From Pannonibacter anstelovis (GTDB taxonomy: Bacteria > Pseudomonadota > Alphaproteobacteria > Rhizobiales > Stappiaceae), in NCBI RefSeq assembly GCF_036881715.1, contig NZ_JBAKBF010000005.1, forward strand, positions 186,001 to 250,000: 64,000 bases of DNA, given 5' to 3'. This document shows positions 26,106-33,339 of this stretch, piece by piece. The number at the start of each line of letters is the position of its first letter. Position 1 is the stretch's first letter. The notes beneath the pieces were generated by a model. The model had not been told where the DNA came from. It ran no database searches and saw only the letters and a list, made by a program, of their open reading frames with translations. Made by a program: the position numbers and the translations under genes.

Positions 26106-26128
26106 AAGCCAATATAAATCATTGGCTT
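26106..26128. promoter_or_regulatory. Palindromic candidate operator upstream of the HSD10-like gene
   Basis: Perfect 8-bp arms AAGCCAAT (26106-26113) and ATTGGCTT (26121-26128) around an A/T-rich 7-nt centre, 28 bases before the start codon. The rest of 25864-26155 holds no gene I can support. Confidence 0.45.
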
Positions 26129-26155
26129 GGTCAAGAGTGTGAACAGGAGGAACTC

Positions 26156-26923
26156 ATGCAACTCTCATCCGCCATTGCGGCCGTTGTTACCGGTGGTGCA
26201 TCAGGCCTTGGGGCCGCCACGGCCCGGCTTTTGGCTGCCAGCGGCGTGAAAGTGGCTCTGTTCGACCGCAATGCGGAGCAGGGGGAAGCGGTTGCCAGTG
26301 AGATTGGCGGACTGTTCATCAGCGTGGATGTGACGAATGAGGAGAGCGTCAAGGCCGGCTTTGCCACCGCGCGTGCCGCGCACGGCGTGGAGCGCATTCT
26401 CGTCAATTGTGCCGGTATTGCCCCTGCCGCCAAGACCACCTCGCGTGGCGAGCCGCATTCGCTGGAGCTGTTCGAGAAGGTGATTGCGGTCAATCTCTCG
26501 GGCACTTTCCGCTGCATCGCCCACGCGGCCACCGCCATGTCGGCACAGGACCCGCTGACCGCAGACGGCGAACGCGGCGTCATCGTTTCCACCGCCTCTG
26601 TCGCAGCCTTTGATGGACAGGTGGGGCAGGTGGCCTATGCGGCGTCCAAGGCGGGAATCGCAGGTATGACCCTGCCGATCGCCCGTGACCTGTCGAAGTC
26701 GGGCATCCGTGTCATGACCATCGCCCCCGGCATCTTTGAAACGCCGATGCTTCTTGGCTTGCCGGAAGACGTGCAGAAGTCACTGGGCGAGCAGGTGCCA
26801 TTCCCCTCGCGCCTCGGCAAGGCCGCCGAATATGCCCAGCTGGTGAAGGCCATCTGCGAAAATGAAATGCTCAACGGCGAGACGATCCGTCTCGATGGCG
26901 CCATTCGCATGGCCCCGCGATAA
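26156..26923 (+). CDS. 3-hydroxyacyl-CoA dehydrogenase type-2-like SDR (HSD10 family)
   Basis: 255 residues of the classical short-chain dehydrogenase fold. NAD-binding G-G-A-S-G-L-G, N-C-A-G-I, catalytic Ser in V-S-T-A-S-V-A-A and Y-x3-K in Y-A-A-S-K. The tail A-P-G-I-F-E-T-P-M-L and D-G-A-I-R-M-A-P are characteristic of the HSD10/type II 3-hydroxyacyl-CoA dehydrogenases, which oxidise 3-hydroxyacyl-CoA of branched or short acyl chains. AGGAGG lies just before the ATG. It stands alone, with a palindrome in its promoter and a terminator 125 bases downstream. Confidence 0.88.
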   Translation: MQLSSAIAAVVTGGASGLGAATARLLAASGVKVALFDRNAEQGEAVASEIGGLFISVDVTNEESVKAGFATARAAHGVERILVNCAGIAPAAKTTSRGEPHSLELFEKVIAVNLSGTFRCIAHAATAMSAQDPLTADGERGVIVSTASVAAFDGQVGQVAYAASKAGIAGMTLPIARDLSKSGIRVMTIAPGIFETPMLLGLPEDVQKSLGEQVPFPSRLGKAAEYAQLVKAICENEMLNGETIRLDGAIRMAPR

Positions 26924-26948
26924 GGCCGGTTTCTGCACAGTCCGGCCG

Positions 26949-26966
26949 GGCGGCTTTCGAGCCGCC
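26949..26966 (+). repeat. TTCG-loop hairpin after the HSD10-like gene
   Basis: Seven perfect base pairs (GGCGGCT with AGCCGCC) closed by a TTCG tetraloop, 26 bases after the stop. It has no T-run. It may be the 3' end-processing structure of the mRNA or the first stem of the longer structured region that ends at 27090. Confidence 0.45.
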
Positions 26967-27048
26967 GCAAAGCTTGAGAACTTTGCCGGAGAACGGCGGG
27001 CGAGGTGGTTGATGCCCGCATGTCGTTGATCCCCTTGGGGCAGTATAG

Positions 27049-27090
27049 CAGGCGCCTCTCCATGCAAATGGATGGCGCCTGTTCTTTTTT
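27049..27090 (+). terminator. Strong intrinsic terminator, possibly of a small RNA
   Basis: Arms CAGGCGCC (27049-27056) and GGCGCCTG (27074-27081) with an inner CCAT/ATGG pairing, followed directly by TTCTTTTTT. It ends the HSD10-like transcript or a separate structured transcript in 26967-27090. The remaining gap up to 27275 is A/T-rich and probably carries the promoter of the next gene. Confidence 0.75.
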
Positions 27091-27275
27091 GTGCAGTTCT
27101 AAAGAATAGATCTGTGCAGCGCTTTTGTTGTTTTCCACAGGGGTTTCTCGTTTTTTCAGAAAATAAGCTCTCATCTCATTCAAAGGGGAACTTTGTGATT
27201 TAGATGCCAGTTTTGGACTTTGGATCTTCCTAAAACTCCCAGGATATCTCCTGCTAGTTGCAAGAAAGAGGTCTC

Positions 27276-28388
27276 ATGGCACCCCGACTGCTTGATTTAC
27301 CCGTGCGCCCCCTCTCCCTCAAAGGGGACGTTATCTCCATGCCCAAGGCGGTTTTTTGGGCAGTGCCCATCATGCTGGCTCTCAGCATCTTCCTTCTTGT
27401 CAGGGAGGGACCGGATCTCTGGCGGGACATCCGCATCAGCTTCAATCCGGTGGAAGTGGAGGGGGACGTGCGCAACGGCCAGTGCACCACCCGGCGCGGC
27501 GTTTTCACCGACTGTGAGGCTGAGGTTGCCTATGCCTTTGAAGGGCAGACCTATCAGAGCGAAGTGCGGATCATGTTCCTCGACATTCACATGGGGGATT
27601 ATGAGACGGGCATCGTCATCTCCCGTGACAATCCTGAGCTTGCGACGCTGACGCTCGGTCTCGACAAGCTGTGGAATCGCGTCCTGACGCTCGGCAGCTT
27701 CTGCCTGCTGATGTTCGGCCTCTGCTTCTACACCATGTTCCAGTACATCCGCGCCCTTGGTGTGCAGAAGCGCTTGCGCAATCCTGCAGTCCTGAAGGAA
27801 ATTCCTGTCCAGGTAACCGGCTTTGAAAGCAAGAAGGACGGCCTCTACATCACCTATACGGACAGCCTTGCCGAGGACAAGACAGGCCGCGTTACCCATA
27901 CGAAGCTGGAAAATGGCCAGTTGCCGATGATCGTCGGCCAGCAAAAGGGCCATGCGGTGGCTCTTGCCGTGCGCCATGGCAATTCGGCGCTGCCGGTGCT
28001 TCTGGACGATCAGTTGACCCGTATCGAGATGACGGAGGAAGAACGGCAGACTGCGCTGCATCCGCTGGCAGGTCTTGATGTGCCGGCCAGCGAAGGCACT
28101 GCAGCGGAGGCGATGTCCGGCCCTCCGGCTCCGTCGGCCGGTCAGGTGGTGATGCGCGGTGTGAAGGCCTTTCTGGGCATCATCCTGCTCATGATCGTCG
28201 GTGCCGCCGGTTTCTGGGTCTGGTACGTGACCAGTTCGCCCACCGCCTTCCAGCAGCCGGGCATGGAGATCAACAACATGATGCCCGCTCCGCTCAACCG
28301 CTGGGGCTGTGATCAGCTGAAGGCCCGTTTCGGCAACGACCGCGCGCCCTACGGCTGCACAGCTGCCGATCATCAGAGCTGGAAGTAA
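27276..28388 (+). CDS. Membrane protein of unknown function
   Basis: 370 residues; I do not recognise a named family. Three hydrophobic segments are visible, near residues 25-43 (F-W-A-V-P-I-M-L-A-L-S), 140-160 (F-C-L-L-M-F-G-L-C-F-Y) and 305-325 (G-I-I-L-L-M-I-V-G-A-A-G). A beta-rich stretch with a Cys pair (G-Q-C-T-T and T-D-C-E-A) lies between the first two. The short C-terminal tail after the last helix has another Cys pair (W-G-C-D-Q and Y-G-C-T-A). If the tail is periplasmic, both pairs could form disulfides. The start is the ATG at 27276, 5 bases after AAGAAAGAGG; a TTG at 27258 is less likely. Monocistronic, with a strong shared terminator. Confidence 0.75.
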   Translation: MAPRLLDLPVRPLSLKGDVISMPKAVFWAVPIMLALSIFLLVREGPDLWRDIRISFNPVEVEGDVRNGQCTTRRGVFTDCEAEVAYAFEGQTYQSEVRIMFLDIHMGDYETGIVISRDNPELATLTLGLDKLWNRVLTLGSFCLLMFGLCFYTMFQYIRALGVQKRLRNPAVLKEIPVQVTGFESKKDGLYITYTDSLAEDKTGRVTHTKLENGQLPMIVGQQKGHAVALAVRHGNSALPVLLDDQLTRIEMTEEERQTALHPLAGLDVPASEGTAAEAMSGPPAPSAGQVVMRGVKAFLGIILLMIVGAAGFWVWYVTSSPTAFQQPGMEINNMMPAPLNRWGCDQLKARFGNDRAPYGCTAADHQSWK

Positions 28389-28408
28389 GCACTTCCTGGC
28401 GAGTGAAA

Positions 28409-28446
28409 GAGAAAGGCCCGGAGCCATACGGTTCCGGGCCTTTCTC
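28409..28446. terminator. Bidirectional terminator
   Basis: Perfect 14-bp arms (28409-28422 and 28433-28446) whose 10-nt loop can pair three more bases. The stem reads A-rich to T-rich (GAGAAAGGCC to GGCCTTTCTC), giving T-tracts on both strands. It lies between convergent stops at 28388 and 28460. Confidence 0.85.
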
Positions 28447-28459
28447 GTTGTTCTTTCCC

Positions 28460-29665
28460 TCAGAGACTCTGCAGCAAGGCCGGTGTCGGCCAGCCGTCGG
28501 CGGGGATGCCGAGGCGCTGCTGTTCTGTCTGGACGGCGCGGCGGGTGCCGGAGCCGAGGATGCCGTCGATCTTGCCCACATCATGGCCGCGGGCCTGCAG
28601 CTTGGTTTGAAGCGCGCGCATGCCTGCATCATCAAGACCCGGCTCGGGCGAGGTCTTGGCCAGTACCGGCGCACCGGCAAGGCGCGTGGCAAAATAGGCG
28701 GCGCTGGTCGTGTAGATGAAGGACTGGTTCCATTTCAGGTAAATGCCGAAATTCGGAAAGGCGAGAAAGGCCGGTCCCTTGCGCCCCTGCGGCAGAATGA
28801 GAGATGCGGGCAAGGCACCGGCAGGCAGCGTGCCACCGCGGGCCCTTATGCCAAGGCCTGCCCATTCGGAGACGGGCTTGGTCTTGTCGAGACTGCTTTC
28901 TTCCCACGGGAGATTGGCCGGAGTTTCCACTTCGATGAGCCAGGGCTGGCCGCGCTGCCAGCCGAGCGACTGGATGAAATGTGCGGCCGTCAGAATGGCA
29001 TCCGGTGCGGAGGTCTTGAGATTGACGTGGTTGTCGCCGTCACCATCGACGCCATAGCGGATGATATCCTCCGGCAGCATCTGTACCTGCCCGATTTCGC
29101 CTGCCCATGCGCCAGTGGTGGTTGCCGGGTCAAGGTCGCCATGCGCCACCATATGCAGGGCGGCAATCAGCTGCGGGCGGAACAGATGCGGGCGGCGGCA
29201 GTCATGGGCCATGGTGGCGAGGGCGTTGAAGGTGTTGAAGTCGCCCTGCACGGCGCCGAAATCGGTCTCAAGCCCCCAGAAGGCCGTGATGACAGCAGCT
29301 GGAACGCCATACTCCGCTTCGGCGCGGGCAAAGACCTGCGCATATTTTTTCATGTTGTTGGCGCCGTGCTGCAGGCGCGCAGAGCTGACAGAACGGGCAG
29401 AGAATTCGATGAAGGTCTGCTTGAAGACAGCCTGCCCACGGTCACGCGAGAGGACTTTCTTGTCGATCCGGGCGTTTGCCAATGCCCGTTCGGCGATGCC
29501 CTGGGGGACGCCGCTAGCCACCGCTTCCTGCTCCACGCCTGCGAGAAAGGCTTTGAAGTCTCCACCGCATTGCGTCTGCGCGGCGAGGGCGGGCGTGGCG
29601 GCAAGGCCTGTCATAAGGGCGAGCGCAGCCGTACGGATGAGACTGCTGCGGGAAAGGGCTTTCAT
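28460..29665 (-). CDS. Lytic murein transglycosylase (MltB/SLT_2 family) with peptidoglycan-binding domain
   Basis: 401 residues. Signal peptide ends at A-A-T-P-A-L-A-A-Q. The catalytic domain contains A-F-W-G-L-E-T-D-F-G with the acid Glu, then V-Q-M-L-P-E-D and D-G-D-G-D-N-H. A C-terminal PG_binding_1 domain follows (Q-T-K-L-Q-A-R-G-H-D-V-G-K-I-D-G-I-L-G). It cleaves the glycan strands of peptidoglycan in the periplasm. The start is set at the ATG at 29665, which begins M-K-A-L-S-R-S-S-L with a proper signal peptide; upstream in-frame codons give a poor signal. Confidence 0.92.
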   Translation of the reverse strand: MKALSRSSLIRTAALALMTGLAATPALAAQTQCGGDFKAFLAGVEQEAVASGVPQGIAERALANARIDKKVLSRDRGQAVFKQTFIEFSARSVSSARLQHGANNMKKYAQVFARAEAEYGVPAAVITAFWGLETDFGAVQGDFNTFNALATMAHDCRRPHLFRPQLIAALHMVAHGDLDPATTTGAWAGEIGQVQMLPEDIIRYGVDGDGDNHVNLKTSAPDAILTAAHFIQSLGWQRGQPWLIEVETPANLPWEESSLDKTKPVSEWAGLGIRARGGTLPAGALPASLILPQGRKGPAFLAFPNFGIYLKWNQSFIYTTSAAYFATRLAGAPVLAKTSPEPGLDDAGMRALQTKLQARGHDVGKIDGILGSGTRRAVQTEQQRLGIPADGWPTPALLQSL

Positions 29666-29787
29666 CGGGCGACTCCGTCTCTCCAAGGTTGCGAGAGGGT
29701 GGCCCGTCAGGGGGAAGCCGTCAACCGCCTGCAAAAGGAAGGCGGCAGGATTGCTCCTGCCGCCAGTCCGTCAGAAATTGCTTTCGC

Positions 29788-30213
29788 TCAGGCGAGCGAC
29801 AGCTTGACGTCGATGTTGTTGCGGGTGGCGTTGGAATAGGGGCAGACCTGATGGGCTTCCTCGATCAGCTTCTGAGCCTGTTCCTGCGGCAGGCCCGGCA
29901 GGGAAACGGCGAGGGACACTTCAAGGCCGAAGCCACCTTCCGAACGCGGGCCGATGCCCACCGTTGCCGTGACCGTGGTGTCAGCCGGAACCTTCACGCC
30001 CGTCTGGCCGCCCACGAACTTCATGGCGCCAAGGAAACAGGCGGAGTAGCCGGCGGCAAACAGCTTTTCCGGGTTGGCTGCATCACCGCCTGCGCCGCCC
30101 AGTTCCTTCGGGGTGGAAAGGTTGACCTTGAAGGTGCCGTCGAGAGTCTCGGCGGAGCCGTCACGGCCACCGGTGGCGCGGGCTGCGGTGGTGTACAGAA
30201 CGTTCACGGGCAT
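29788..30213 (-). CDS. ohr: Organic hydroperoxide resistance protein
   Basis: 141 residues, the OsmC/Ohr fold. The two redox cysteines are C59 (Y-S-A-C-F-L-G) and C124 (Q-V-C-P-Y-S-N-A-T-R). It reduces organic and lipid hydroperoxides using lipoylated protein thiols. It is divergent from the MarR-family gene ohrR, and its promoter is flanked by two OhrR-type palindromes, so peroxide induction is expected. Confidence 0.96.
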   Translation of the reverse strand: MPVNVLYTTAARATGGRDGSAETLDGTFKVNLSTPKELGGAGGDAANPEKLFAAGYSACFLGAMKFVGGQTGVKVPADTTVTATVGIGPRSEGGFGLEVSLAVSLPGLPQEQAQKLIEEAHQVCPYSNATRNNIDVKLSLA

Positions 30214-30235
30214 TTCGGTCTCCTTTTGTATCGTG

Positions 30236-30250
30236 TGCGATTTAATCGCA
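30236..30250. promoter_or_regulatory. OhrR operator 1
   Basis: TGCGATTTAATCGCA is a 15-bp palindrome around a central T, lying just downstream of the ohr -10 box and covering the likely start of transcription. It resembles known OhrR boxes in its A/T-rich centre and symmetrical arms. Confidence 0.75.
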
Positions 30251-30255
30251 AAAGA

Positions 30256-30284
30256 TAGATATGATGGTTGAGGTCATCTGTCAA
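30256..30284 (-). promoter_or_regulatory. Promoter of ohr
   Basis: On the minus strand a consensus -35 TTGACA (30279-30284) is followed by a 17-base spacer and a -10 TATCTA (30256-30261). Operator 1 lies immediately downstream and operator 2 immediately upstream. Confidence 0.7.
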
Positions 30285-30288
30285 GCAT

Positions 30289-30303
30289 TGCGATTTAATC
30301 GTG
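30289..30303. promoter_or_regulatory. OhrR operator 2
   Basis: TGCGATTTAATCGTG matches operator 1 at 13 of 15 positions. It lies 4 bases upstream of the ohr -35 box and 35 bases before the ohrR start, so it could serve autoregulation of ohrR. Confidence 0.65.
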
Positions 30304-30337
30304 CGCGAATTAAATTCTTCTCCTGAAGGAGTAACCC

Positions 30338-30820
30338 ATGACCCCATCCACCTGTTCCCCCGAAGGTGCCGCCTCTGGCCCGCTGACGCTTGGGGATCTG
30401 CTGTGCTTCTCCGTCTACTCGGTCAGCCATGCCTTTAACCGTGCCTACAAGCCGCTGTTGGAAGGACTGGGTCTCACCTATCCGCAGTTTCTGGTGATGA
30501 TGGTGCTTTGGGAAGAGGACGACCAGACGGTCGGCGGTCTTGGCCAGCGGCTGGGGCTTGAATCCAACACCCTGACGCCGCTGGTGAAGCGGCTTGAGAC
30601 CATGGAGCTCGTTGCCCGCCGCCGCGACCCTGCCGATGAGCGGCAGGTGCGGGTGAAACTGACGGACAAGGGTGCCGATATGCGCAAGGCCGGGCAGGCG
30701 ATCCCGGAATGCCTTGGCGGGGCAGCCGGGCTGGATCTTGCGGAAATCCGCGACCTGAAGCGCAGGCTTGGCGAGCTTCAGCAGGCGCTGGAAAAAGCCA
30801 CGGCCAGCCTCACGGGCTGA
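30338..30820 (+). CDS. ohrR: MarR-family organic peroxide sensor
   Basis: 160 residues with a winged helix core (G-L-T-Y-P-Q-F-L-V-M-M-V-L-W-E-E-D, L-G-L-E-S-N-T-L-T-P-L-V-K-R-L, R-R-R-D-P-A-D-E-R). The reactive cysteine is C23 in D-L-L-C-F-S-V-Y-S, the position used by OhrR to sense organic hydroperoxides. Oxidation releases it from DNA and derepresses ohr. Divergent to ohr; AAGGAG precedes the ATG. It converges with the gene at 30830, separated by only 9 bases. Confidence 0.95.
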   Translation: MTPSTCSPEGAASGPLTLGDLLCFSVYSVSHAFNRAYKPLLEGLGLTYPQFLVMMVLWEEDDQTVGGLGQRLGLESNTLTPLVKRLETMELVARRRDPADERQVRVKLTDKGADMRKAGQAIPECLGGAAGLDLAEIRDLKRRLGELQQALEKATASLTG

Positions 30821-30829
30821 GTTCTGGGT

Positions 30830-31432
30830 CTAACGGCAATTGCCGCCGGATCTTGCGCTAAAGGACGAGGGCTGTGTGCCGGGCGCAAATTTGCGGTAGC
30901 TGGCGCTGGAGCCGCAGGGCCCGCCCGAGGACTGAAACTCTTCCAGGGGCACGGACGGCGCAGGCGGCTGCTGGGGGAGAGCCTGTTGCGGCGGGGATGG
31001 CATCTGCACCCCCTGTGCCGGAGCAACGTAAGAGGGAGCGCCGTAAGAGGGCAGGCCATAGGCAGGCACGCCGTAAGCCGGTGAGCTGTATCTTTGTGTC
31101 AGGCAGGTGCGGTAGGCGCTGTCGTAGAGCGCCTGCCAGATGCGCGGGTTCTGCGCCATGGTGCCGAGTACGCCAAGGGCCGCGCCAGCATGGGCGCCGC
31201 GCTCTGCGCCTGAGGGGCCAGCCCACGCACCGCCCGCTACAGTGCCATTCATGGCGCCTTCCAGAATGCTGCTCATCATGTCGCGCCCGCCGCCCGCATG
31301 GGCATTGGCAAACTCCCGCGCCGAGGCATCACACGCCATGTCCAGTCCTTGAGCGGCCGCAGGCAGCACATGTCCCGCCGTCAGAGCGGCGGCGAGACAG
31401 AAGACAGGGAACAGGGCACGGGCAACTGGCAT
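30830..31432 (-). CDS. Secreted protein of unknown function with glycine-zipper segment
   Basis: 200 residues. The signal peptide ends near V-L-P-A-A-A-Q-G. Next comes a Gly/Ala-rich helix (G-A-M-N-G-T-V-A-G-G-A-W-A-G), resembling glycine-zipper membrane-inserting segments, and a Tyr/Pro repeat region (S-S-P-A-Y-G-V-P-A-Y-G-L-P-S-Y-G). The C-terminus is Gln/Pro-rich and ends with two cysteines. The repeats S/A-Y-G-x-P suggest a surface or matrix role. No enzyme family is recognised. Monocistronic. Confidence 0.7.
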   Translation of the reverse strand: MPVARALFPVFCLAAALTAGHVLPAAAQGLDMACDASAREFANAHAGGGRDMMSSILEGAMNGTVAGGAWAGPSGAERGAHAGAALGVLGTMAQNPRIWQALYDSAYRTCLTQRYSSPAYGVPAYGLPSYGAPSYVAPAQGVQMPSPPQQALPQQPPAPSVPLEEFQSSGGPCGSSASYRKFAPGTQPSSFSARSGGNCR

Positions 31433-31495
31433 GCAGGAACTCCTTGGCTTTAGCCTAGCACATTCCAGACCCAGGCGCCCACTATGGCCGGATTT

Positions 31496-32512
31496 TTACA
31501 CGGCAGCCTGAGGAGACATCGCTCCCGTCACATCCTTCAGGGCCTCAACTGTGCGGGTGAAGGAGGCCTTGCGGGCAGCGGGGTCGTGGATGTTGCCGTT
31601 GAACATGATCTCGTCCGGCTGGTAGCGCTCGATCAGGCTGGCAAGCTGGCTGCGGATGGTTTCCGGCCCGCCGGTGACGCTGCAGGAGAGCGCCATCTCC
31701 ACCATGGCCAGCATCTGCGGATCGAGCACCGTATGGATGTTCCCGACAGGCCGGGGCAGGGGGCCGGGCCGGCCGCTGCGCAGGTTGGCAAAGGCCTGCT
31801 GCATGGACGTGCGCAGATAGGCGCCTTCCGCGTCATCCTCCCCGGCAAAGGCATTCACCGCCAGCATGAAATGCGGGCGCTCAAGATGGCGGGACGGCTG
31901 GAAGCGGCTGCGGTAGATGGTGACCGCCTGATCCAGCGCCTGCGGGGCGAAATGCGAGGCAAAGGCATAGGGCAGGCCGAAATGGGCGGCGAGCTGCGCA
32001 CCATAAAGGCTTGAGCCAAGGATCCAGACCGGAACTTCAGTGCCCTCTCCGGGTATGGCCCGTACATTGGCGCCGGGCTGGGCAGGAGAGAGATAGCCGA
32101 TCAGCTCTTCAACATCGGCGGGAAAATCGTCCGAAGCCTGCAGCGTGCGGCGCAGGGCGCGGGCGGTGCCCATGTCGGTGCCGGGTGCCCGGCCAAGGCC
32201 GAGGTCGATGCGGCCGGGGAAGAAGGTTGCCAGCGTGCCGAACTGCTCGGCCACGACAAGAGGGGCGTGGTTCGGCAGCATGATGCCGCCGGACCCGACC
32301 CGGATGCGCTTCGTCGCATTGGCCACCTGACCGATGACGATGGCCGTCGCCGCGCTGGCGATGCCGGGCATGTTGTGATGCTCGGCCAGCCAGTAGCGGG
32401 TGAAGCCGAGGTCTTCCGCATGGCGCGCAAGGTCCAAAGTGCTGGCCAGTGCATCGCGCGCCGACGAGCCTTCGGGAATGGGGGAAAGATCCAGCATGCT
32501 GTAGGGCAGCAT
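31496..32512 (-). CDS. Luciferase-like (LLM class) flavin-dependent oxidoreductase
   Basis: 338 residues. Opens with S-M-L-D-L-S-P-I-P-E-G-S-S, then R-Y-W-L-A-E-H-H-N-M, V-G-S-G-G-I-M-L-P-N-H-A-P and F-P-G-R-I-D-L-G-L-G-R-A-P-G-T-D, all typical of the MsnO8-like branch of bacterial luciferase-fold monooxygenases that use FMNH2 from a separate reductase. GGAGG lies 5 bases before the ATG. It is divergent from the TetR regulator with 99 bases between starts, including a palindromic operator, so it may be co-regulated with the old yellow enzyme gene. Confidence 0.88.
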   Translation of the reverse strand: MLPYSMLDLSPIPEGSSARDALASTLDLARHAEDLGFTRYWLAEHHNMPGIASAATAIVIGQVANATKRIRVGSGGIMLPNHAPLVVAEQFGTLATFFPGRIDLGLGRAPGTDMGTARALRRTLQASDDFPADVEELIGYLSPAQPGANVRAIPGEGTEVPVWILGSSLYGAQLAAHFGLPYAFASHFAPQALDQAVTIYRSRFQPSRHLERPHFMLAVNAFAGEDDAEGAYLRTSMQQAFANLRSGRPGPLPRPVGNIHTVLDPQMLAMVEMALSCSVTGGPETIRSQLASLIERYQPDEIMFNGNIHDPAARKASFTRTVEALKDVTGAMSPQAAV

Positions 32513-32585
32513 ATGCGCCTCCGTGCTGTTTGCAGTGCAAAGGGTGGACAGGCGCGATGACCTGTTCGTGTCCCCCTTGAATTAC

Positions 32586-32599
32586 GGACTGAGCAGTCC
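32586..32599. promoter_or_regulatory. Candidate TetR operator (copy 1)
   Basis: GGACTGAGCAGTCC has 5-bp perfect arms around GAGC, between the luciferase-like gene and the tetR start. A related sequence occurs at 33287-33302 before the old yellow enzyme gene. Confidence 0.6.
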
Positions 32600-32611
32600 A
32601 TATTCAAGGCC

Positions 32612-33244
32612 ATGACGAAAAAGACTGCCGAACCACGCCTCTCTGCAGCCGGATCAACTGCTGGTCCGGGCCGCCCGCGTTCCTATGACGAGGGCGAGGT
32701 TCTGCGTGCGGCGCTGGAACTGTTCCGCCGTCAGGGCTTCGAGGCGACTTCGCTGGATGATCTGACACAGGCGATGGGCATCAGCCGTTCGTCACTTTAT
32801 GCAGCCTTTGGCTCCAAGCAGGATGTGCTGCTGGCCGCCCTGCGGCGCTACTCGGCAACGGCGCTCGAGACGCTGAAATCCATCGGCGATGCGCCCCATG
32901 CGCACCGGGCAGAGGCGGTGTCCGCCATGCTGCGGGCGCTGGCGGATCCATCCGGCGGCAAGCATGGCTGCCTGCTGGTCAATTGCATTACCGAGCTCGC
33001 ACCCCAGAATGAAGAGGTGGCCGCTCTCGGCCGCCGGCATCTGGAGCGGATTGAGGCGATCATTGCCGAAGCGCTGGATGAAAACGGGCCGGAAGCTCTG
33101 CGGGGCAGGGCAAGGGCGCTGGCTGCGCTCGCCATCGGTACGCTGACCTTGCGCAAGTCCGGCCTGGATGAGGCTTATATCTCCTCGGCGCTGGATGAAG
33201 GGCTTGCCCGGCTTCTGGCTCCGCCGCAGGCCATACCCGCCTAG
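32612..33244 (+). CDS. TetR-family transcriptional repressor (NemR-like)
   Basis: 210 residues. The N-terminal helix-turn-helix runs A-L-E-L-F-R-R-Q-G-F-E-A-T-S-L-D-D-L, then M-G-I-S-R-S-S-L-Y-A-A-F-G-S-K. The ligand domain contains G-C-L-L-V-N-C-I-T-E-L, whose Cys residues recall electrophile-sensing NemR proteins. It is next to an old yellow enzyme gene, and matching palindromes lie before both its own start and the oxidoreductase start. Likely a repressor released by reactive electrophiles or quinones. Confidence 0.85.
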   Translation: MTKKTAEPRLSAAGSTAGPGRPRSYDEGEVLRAALELFRRQGFEATSLDDLTQAMGISRSSLYAAFGSKQDVLLAALRRYSATALETLKSIGDAPHAHRAEAVSAMLRALADPSGGKHGCLLVNCITELAPQNEEVAALGRRHLERIEAIIAEALDENGPEALRGRARALAALAIGTLTLRKSGLDEAYISSALDEGLARLLAPPQAIPA

Positions 33245-33286
33245 AGACCATCCCACACATCACTAGATCCAAACCCCGCCCAATTA

Positions 33287-33302
33287 TGGACTGATTGATC
33301 CA
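33287..33302. promoter_or_regulatory. Candidate TetR operator (copy 2)
   Basis: TGGACTGATTGATCCA shares GGACTGA with copy 1 and ends TCCA; arms TGGA/TCCA are symmetrical. It lies 38 bases before the old yellow enzyme start. Confidence 0.5.
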
Positions 33303-33339
33303 GAAAGGGCTGAAAACACCCCGGAAGAAGGAATGATCC

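Noticed and set aside
25912..26112. A 66-codon minus-strand reading frame upstream of the HSD10-like gene
   Set aside because: TTG or late ATG start, no ribosome-binding site, no recognisable fold, and its 5' end would lie inside the palindromic operator. Not enough to call a gene.
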